Assembly (NCBI GenBank): GCA_913053665.1
Contig: CAJXGR010000004.1
Coordinates: 1-27,916, forward strand
Source: an uncultured Spirochaetia bacterium
Lineage (GTDB): Bacteria > Spirochaetota > UBA6919
DNA length: 27,916 nt
Direction: 5' to 3'
A model generated the notes under the pieces. It did no database searches. It worked only from the letters and a program-made list of their open reading frames with translations, and was not told the origin of the DNA. Made by a program: the position numbers and the translations under genes. This document shows positions 24,532 through 27,916 of this stretch, piece by piece (the first letter of the stretch is position 1; the number at the start of each line of letters is the position of its first letter).

Positions 24532-26490
24532 TTAGATGCCCATATGATTGATAATGGTCTCCAGCATCCGATCGATGTAGGTAACAAATCTGGCCGAAGC
24601 GTTATACCCATGCTGAAAGGTCACCATGGCGGCCATCTCTTCATCGATGTTCACTCCAGAGATCGATTCCTTTGTATTCAAGAGGTGATGTACAATGGCT
24701 TCTTCCTTTTGTACCTCCAGATGGGCTGTTCGAGCGTAGGTACCCAAATCTTCTATGGTCTTATCAAGGAAAGAGCGAAAGCTTTTGGAGTATTTGTCCA
24801 CCATAATAGGCTCATGGTCGATCTTACTCACCACATCCAAAGCGTTGTACTCATTTTCACTGGATAGTGCGGCAACCACACGCAAAGCATTACTTCCATC
24901 GTTCTCTCCCGTGATTCTGTCAGCCACTCCATCGCCATCTTTGTCCCGCCCTCTTGCGGCCGCTATGTTATTGGCCTCTCTTAAAATAGCCTCATCCAGA
25001 CTGATCCAGCGAGCCGGATGCTGTTTGGGGGCCCGAGAATAGTTGTTCTCCAAACCCTTGATTTTAGTAGTCTCACCCGTCCGATTCCAACTAAAAGCCC
25101 CTTGATCACCGCTTTGTTTCAGGATTCCAGTAAAACCCGTTAGAAAGTTCCCGCTATCCTCAACCTTACGGATAATAAAGTTCATGAATCGTTTATCAGA
25201 AGCTCTTGTGGCCTTGATTGTCAGCTGACCGTTGTGATTGAGGTAGGCCACAAGGTCGGCCGGGGATTTGTTTATTTTATCAATGACGTCACCCACCGAA
25301 TCAGTGGCCTCATAGTTCACTAATACGTCCTGACCGTTCAAACGAGCCGGCCCAAGATTGATAGTTCCATTAGAACCCACCACATCGTCCCGTTTCAGGG
25401 ATTGAGTCCCGTTGATCTTATAAATAGCGGTTCCATCAAAGATACCATCGCCATTGCGATCAAAATCACCATTGACATTGCCGTTGATATGATCCGGCTT
25501 AAAGAAGTTCGTTCTGGTATTAAAATTAAGGCCCACACCATCTCTGTGTATCTCATTGACCGTTTCGATGAGGTTGATGGCAAAGTTGTCAAGCTGTTCT
25601 ATCTGGTTTTTGAGGTCTACGTCACGGGTTTCAATAAGTCCGCCGATTTCGCCCTTTCTAAGGATAAGATTGTCACCACTGTTGTTCCACACAATCTTCA
25701 AGAACCCTTCGTTATTTTGATCTTCTTTCACACGAAGCCTCTCAAACTTGTCACCCTGAACAAGTCTTTCGGCTCCAATGTAGACAATAAACTCGTCAAT
25801 ATCAGATCGGCCAACCCGAATGTCTAACAGGGAAGAAAGCTTCTCAACGAGAGCATCCCGTCTGTCCAAAAGGTCATTAGGGCTATCCCCCTGTGCCTCC
25901 ACCCGAACGATTATATTATTGAGATCGGCTATTTGTTTAGTCATCGTGTTGACTTCATCCACCTTGCTTCTGATCATGTCGTCAGCGTTTTGACGGAGAG
26001 TCCAAAAGTGATCAAAGAGGTTCTTGATGTTCTGAGTCAGTCCAATAGACGTATCTCTCAATACCTCTCTCGCTCCCCCCTCAGTGGCATAGTTACCCAA
26101 GTGATTCCAGTCATTTATAAACTGTTCCAGACGTCCTTTAAGATTAGGACTATGAGGCTCGTTATGGAGGGCCTCTACTTGTTTAAGATAAAAATCCCTT
26201 TGCTTCCAGTAACCTAAAAAGCCCTTCTCATCAATGATACGGTTGTCCACAAACTCATCCCGAACTCGAGCGATTCTCTCAACAGCCACACCCGTACCGA
26301 TTTGCCCATTACTGTTTTCACGAGTCAATCCGGGGGAATAGATTGGGAGAGTGGTCGTTAGCTGGACTTTTTGTCGTGAATAGTCAGGATTGCTCACATT
26401 GGCCAGGTTCTGTCCTGTGGTGTTCAGGGCGACCTGATGAGCCATCAGGCCCCGTTTTCCTAATTCGATCCCATGAAATGTTGAAAGCAT
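24532..26490 (-). CDS. flgK: FlgK, hook-associated protein 1
   Basis: FlgK connects hook to junction. The N-terminal coil (MLSTFHGIELGKRGLMAHQ, LNTTGQNLANVSNPDYSRQ) and C-terminal coil (MAAMVTFQHGYNASARFV, IDRMLETIINHMGI) are diagnostic. It has 652 residues against about 550 in enteric bacteria, with extra material in the central domains. Two Asp-rich loops stand out: DFDRNGDGIFD (D342-D352) and DKDGDGVAD (D516-D524), resembling EF-hand-like or thrombospondin-type calcium loops. GAGGAG precedes ATG 26490. It is co-transcribed with flgN upstream and flgL downstream. Confidence 0.96.
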   Translation of the reverse strand: MLSTFHGIELGKRGLMAHQVALNTTGQNLANVSNPDYSRQKVQLTTTLPIYSPGLTRENSNGQIGTGVAVERIARVRDEFVDNRIIDEKGFLGYWKQRDFYLKQVEALHNEPHSPNLKGRLEQFINDWNHLGNYATEGGAREVLRDTSIGLTQNIKNLFDHFWTLRQNADDMIRSKVDEVNTMTKQIADLNNIIVRVEAQGDSPNDLLDRRDALVEKLSSLLDIRVGRSDIDEFIVYIGAERLVQGDKFERLRVKEDQNNEGFLKIVWNNSGDNLILRKGEIGGLIETRDVDLKNQIEQLDNFAINLIETVNEIHRDGVGLNFNTRTNFFKPDHINGNVNGDFDRNGDGIFDGTAIYKINGTQSLKRDDVVGSNGTINLGPARLNGQDVLVNYEATDSVGDVIDKINKSPADLVAYLNHNGQLTIKATRASDKRFMNFIIRKVEDSGNFLTGFTGILKQSGDQGAFSWNRTGETTKIKGLENNYSRAPKQHPARWISLDEAILREANNIAAARGRDKDGDGVADRITGENDGSNALRVVAALSSENEYNALDVVSKIDHEPIMVDKYSKSFRSFLDKTIEDLGTYARTAHLEVQKEEAIVHHLLNTKESISGVNIDEEMAAMVTFQHGYNASARFVTYIDRMLETIINHMGI

Positions 26491-26529
26491 CTTATCACTC
26501 CTCTTTTCCTTGTTTGTATGTAGCTTTGC

Positions 26530-27039
26530 TTAGACCACGGTATCCAGTACCAGTGATCGGCAACTCTTTGACTGAGTATCCTTTCTACTATAATCTATTT
26601 CTAATGTCCTTTCCTGGGCAACTAAATCAAATGAGTAACCCAGTAATTTTATCGTGTCGTTAATGATCACTTTATTCAGACTGTTGAGTCCTTTAATCTC
26701 TGAAAGGACTACTTGAAAAGAATCCCAATGGTCCTTTAGAGATTCCTGCTCTTCAGCAGGAATAAGAGATAGTAAATCTCGTAGAGATAATGAGTCTAAC
26801 TGATAATATAAAGACAGTTCTTTGATCAGAGATTCTCGTCTTTGCTCCAGAAGAGATTCCTCGCGAAGAAGTTTCTCCAAAAGCTCGTTCTGAGGGGAAA
26901 GATCAACCAAGTGGCGACTGGTGGATAATAGATTACTTTTTTCTGTTTCAATGTCTTTGATTTGCCCTAAGAGTGACAGTTCTTGGGTTAAAATGTCCTT
27001 TAGAAGGGTCAATTGTCGCTCGACACCCCGATCTTCCAT
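26530..27039 (-). CDS. flgN: FlgN-like flagellar chaperone
   Basis: This 169-aa all-helical protein resembles FlgN: a long charged helix (LLKDILTQELSLLGQIKDIE), a middle NLLSTSRHLVDLSPQNELLEKLLREESLL, and a C-terminal amphipathic helix preceding a short tail. FlgN binds FlgK and FlgL C-termini and delivers them to export. Sequence similarity in this family is low, but position immediately upstream of flgK supports it. AGGA is 4 nt before ATG 27039. It is first in the flagellar operon. Confidence 0.83.
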   Translation of the reverse strand: MEDRGVERQLTLLKDILTQELSLLGQIKDIETEKSNLLSTSRHLVDLSPQNELLEKLLREESLLEQRRESLIKELSLYYQLDSLSLRDLLSLIPAEEQESLKDHWDSFQVVLSEIKGLNSLNKVIINDTIKLLGYSFDLVAQERTLEIDYSRKDTQSKSCRSLVLDTVV

Positions 27040-27081
27040 AAGTCCTCACGTAGTATAAGTTTCACTTGTTCGTTTCTAAAT

Positions 27082-27097
27082 CCGTCGATTCAGACGG
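27082..27097 (-). promoter_or_regulatory. Small hairpin in the flgN leader
   Basis: CCGTC and GACGG pair around a 6-nt loop about 45 nt upstream of the flgN start. It lies between the proposed sigma-28 promoter and the gene, and so would be in the mRNA leader. It is short and without T-run. A role in CsrA or mRNA stability control is possible but not shown. Confidence 0.3.
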
Positions 27098-27167
27098 TCT
27101 TTGCAGCGTTGCTTTATGGATTAAAGTGGGTAGCGACCTTTGAGAGTAGGTATCCTTTATGATAGGG

Positions 27168-27194
27168 TTATCGGTTATCTTTTCGCTGGAATTA
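27168..27194 (-). promoter_or_regulatory. Sigma-28 (FliA)-type promoter for the flgN-flgK-flgL operon
   Basis: On the minus strand, TAAT (27191-27194), 15 nt, then ACCGATAA (27168-27175) matches the sigma-28 consensus TAAA-N15-GCCGATAA at ten of twelve positions with exact spacing. Transcription would start about 120 nt before flgN. It is the main recognisable element in the 301-nt gap between flgN and the aspartic protease gene. Late flagellar genes are the usual targets of this sigma factor. Confidence 0.65.
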
Positions 27195-27340
27195 ATGGTT
27201 TAAAAAAAATTGTAACAAAGGGGGGCGGAAGACGCTAAACGGTGGACGTGACACGGTATACAGCTAGTGGATGGGGGAACGTTGTTGACAAGTTTCTCCT
27301 GAACCATGTACCGTAAACCTTTTATCGCAAACTGTAATTC

Positions 27341-27754
27341 TTATTTGATCTTCATCTTAGGCATCATGGGATTTTCAGGATTTACGATGAGCTTTTGCTT
27401 TTTGGGATCAATGACCACATCCAGTTCTTCCAATGGGATGGCACCGAGTAGGACTTCATTCCCCAGTATAAAAGCGTTACAAATGGCTTTACGGTTTTCA
27501 AACTTTACATTAATTGGTCCAGCCATTGGAATCATTCTAAAAGTCCCATCAGCTAGTTCCACTTCCCTCTCTTCAACAATCTCTAAACCCAGTTGAAGGC
27601 ATATATGTTCGGATATGACCATCCTGTAAGCCCCGGTGTCCACCATAGCATTAAATGCCCCACAGCGTATTTCGTCCTTTTTTATCATCCCTCTTCGCGC
27701 CAGACCATCCTCTTCAGCATTACTCAAGAATATTTCGGCATAAATTAATCCCAT
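27341..27754 (-). CDS. Retropepsin-like (clan AA) aspartic protease
   Basis: The 137-residue protein contains the single aspartic-protease signature AMVDTGAYRMVIS (DTGA, about residues 40-43) and the second part of the fold GNEVLLGAIPLEELDVVIDP, with VELADGTFRMIPMAGPI between, so it is expected to act as a homodimer like retropepsins. These genes occur in cellular bacterial genomes and need not be viral. No transmembrane segment or signal peptide is present. AAGGAG stands 6 nt upstream of ATG 27754; the frame extends one codon further to a GTG. Substrate unknown. Bacterial members often sit in accessory regions or by toxin genes. Confidence 0.85.
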   Translation of the reverse strand: MGLIYAEIFLSNAEEDGLARRGMIKKDEIRCGAFNAMVDTGAYRMVISEHICLQLGLEIVEEREVELADGTFRMIPMAGPINVKFENRKAICNAFILGNEVLLGAIPLEELDVVIDPKKQKLIVNPENPMMPKMKIK

Positions 27755-27902
27755 CACAAACTCCTTGATGTTGACAGTATTAAAGATGACTTCTTTTTGC
27801 GGAAAGTCAACTATAAAATGCCGTATCGCTACGCAGATTCATGGAGTCAACACTTTATGAGTGGGTAGTGATAAACCAGTTACTGACGGATTTATCCAAC
27901 TA

Positions 27903-27916
27903 CCTGTAGAGACGCG
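27903..27916. repeat. Palindromic repeat cut by the window end
   Basis: CCTGTAGAGACGCG is exactly the complement of 12755-12768, one arm of the long palindrome, so a further family copy starts here and continues outside the window. Confidence 0.6.

Noticed and set aside
25402..25827. Plus-strand ORF of 141 codons inside flgK
   Set aside because: It is antisense to well-conserved FlgK sequence and has no domain of its own.

Overview
The window looks like chromosome from a flagellated, diderm, AT-leaning bacterium, most probably a spirochaete. The strongest evidence is the minus-strand block flgN-flgK-flgL-fliW-csrA, whose flgK-flgL-fliW-csrA order matches the Treponema arrangement. Loose lipoprotein boxes, a TolC-like protein and complete Tat components fit a diderm with an outer membrane. 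No rRNA, tRNA, CRISPR array, transposase or phage gene is visible. The phylum assignment is an inference from gene order and protein style.

Layout. 1-272: tandem and palindromic repeats, then a leader and possible operator. 273-6078 (+): a TetR-family regulator, then a two-gene set in which a large 2-hydroxyacyl-CoA dehydratase activase-type protein is divided into a 1191-aa part (two ASKHA/BcrAD-BadFG domains plus DUF2229) and a 521-aa Cys-rich part. 6274-9686 (+): tandem von Willebrand factor A lipoprotein genes. The first is broken by a 125-nt deletion that removes the metal-site motif; the second is intact. 9743-12526 (-): ribD, a tail-anchored TPR protein and an unknown 152-aa protein, tightly spaced. 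12527-12893: a gene-free gap with a 79-bp near-perfect palindrome. 12894-18305 (+): a membrane HAMP/SpoIIE-like pseudophosphatase with TPRs, a conserved 165-aa hypothetical, a TolC-like outer-membrane protein and a secreted CsgG-like/TPR protein. 18514-19638 (+): mltG, convergent with pssA (-). pssA diverges from tatA, a degenerate tatA paralogue and tatC (+). 22414-27039 (-): csrA, fliW, flgL, flgK, flgN. 27341-27754 (-): a retropepsin-like aspartic protease.

How the genes work together. The flagellar block encodes the hook-filament junction proteins and their likely chaperone, plus the FliW/CsrA pair that in other bacteria couples flagellin secretion to translation; a good sigma-28-type promoter lies ahead of flgN. 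The Tat genes form one set, unusual in carrying a degenerate second TatA and a TatC with about 165 extra residues in a periplasmic loop. The activase pair presumably supplies low-potential electrons by ATP hydrolysis to a radical 2-hydroxyacyl-CoA dehydratase-type reaction, but its substrate cannot be read from the sequence. The TolC-like gene has no adjacent pump; its nearest partner is the CsgG-like/TPR protein.

A family of short palindromes (98-116, 6114-6150, 9693-9721, 12713-12791, and a copy cut by the window end at 27903-27916) is scattered between genes. It is the main repeated structure not explained by coding sequence.
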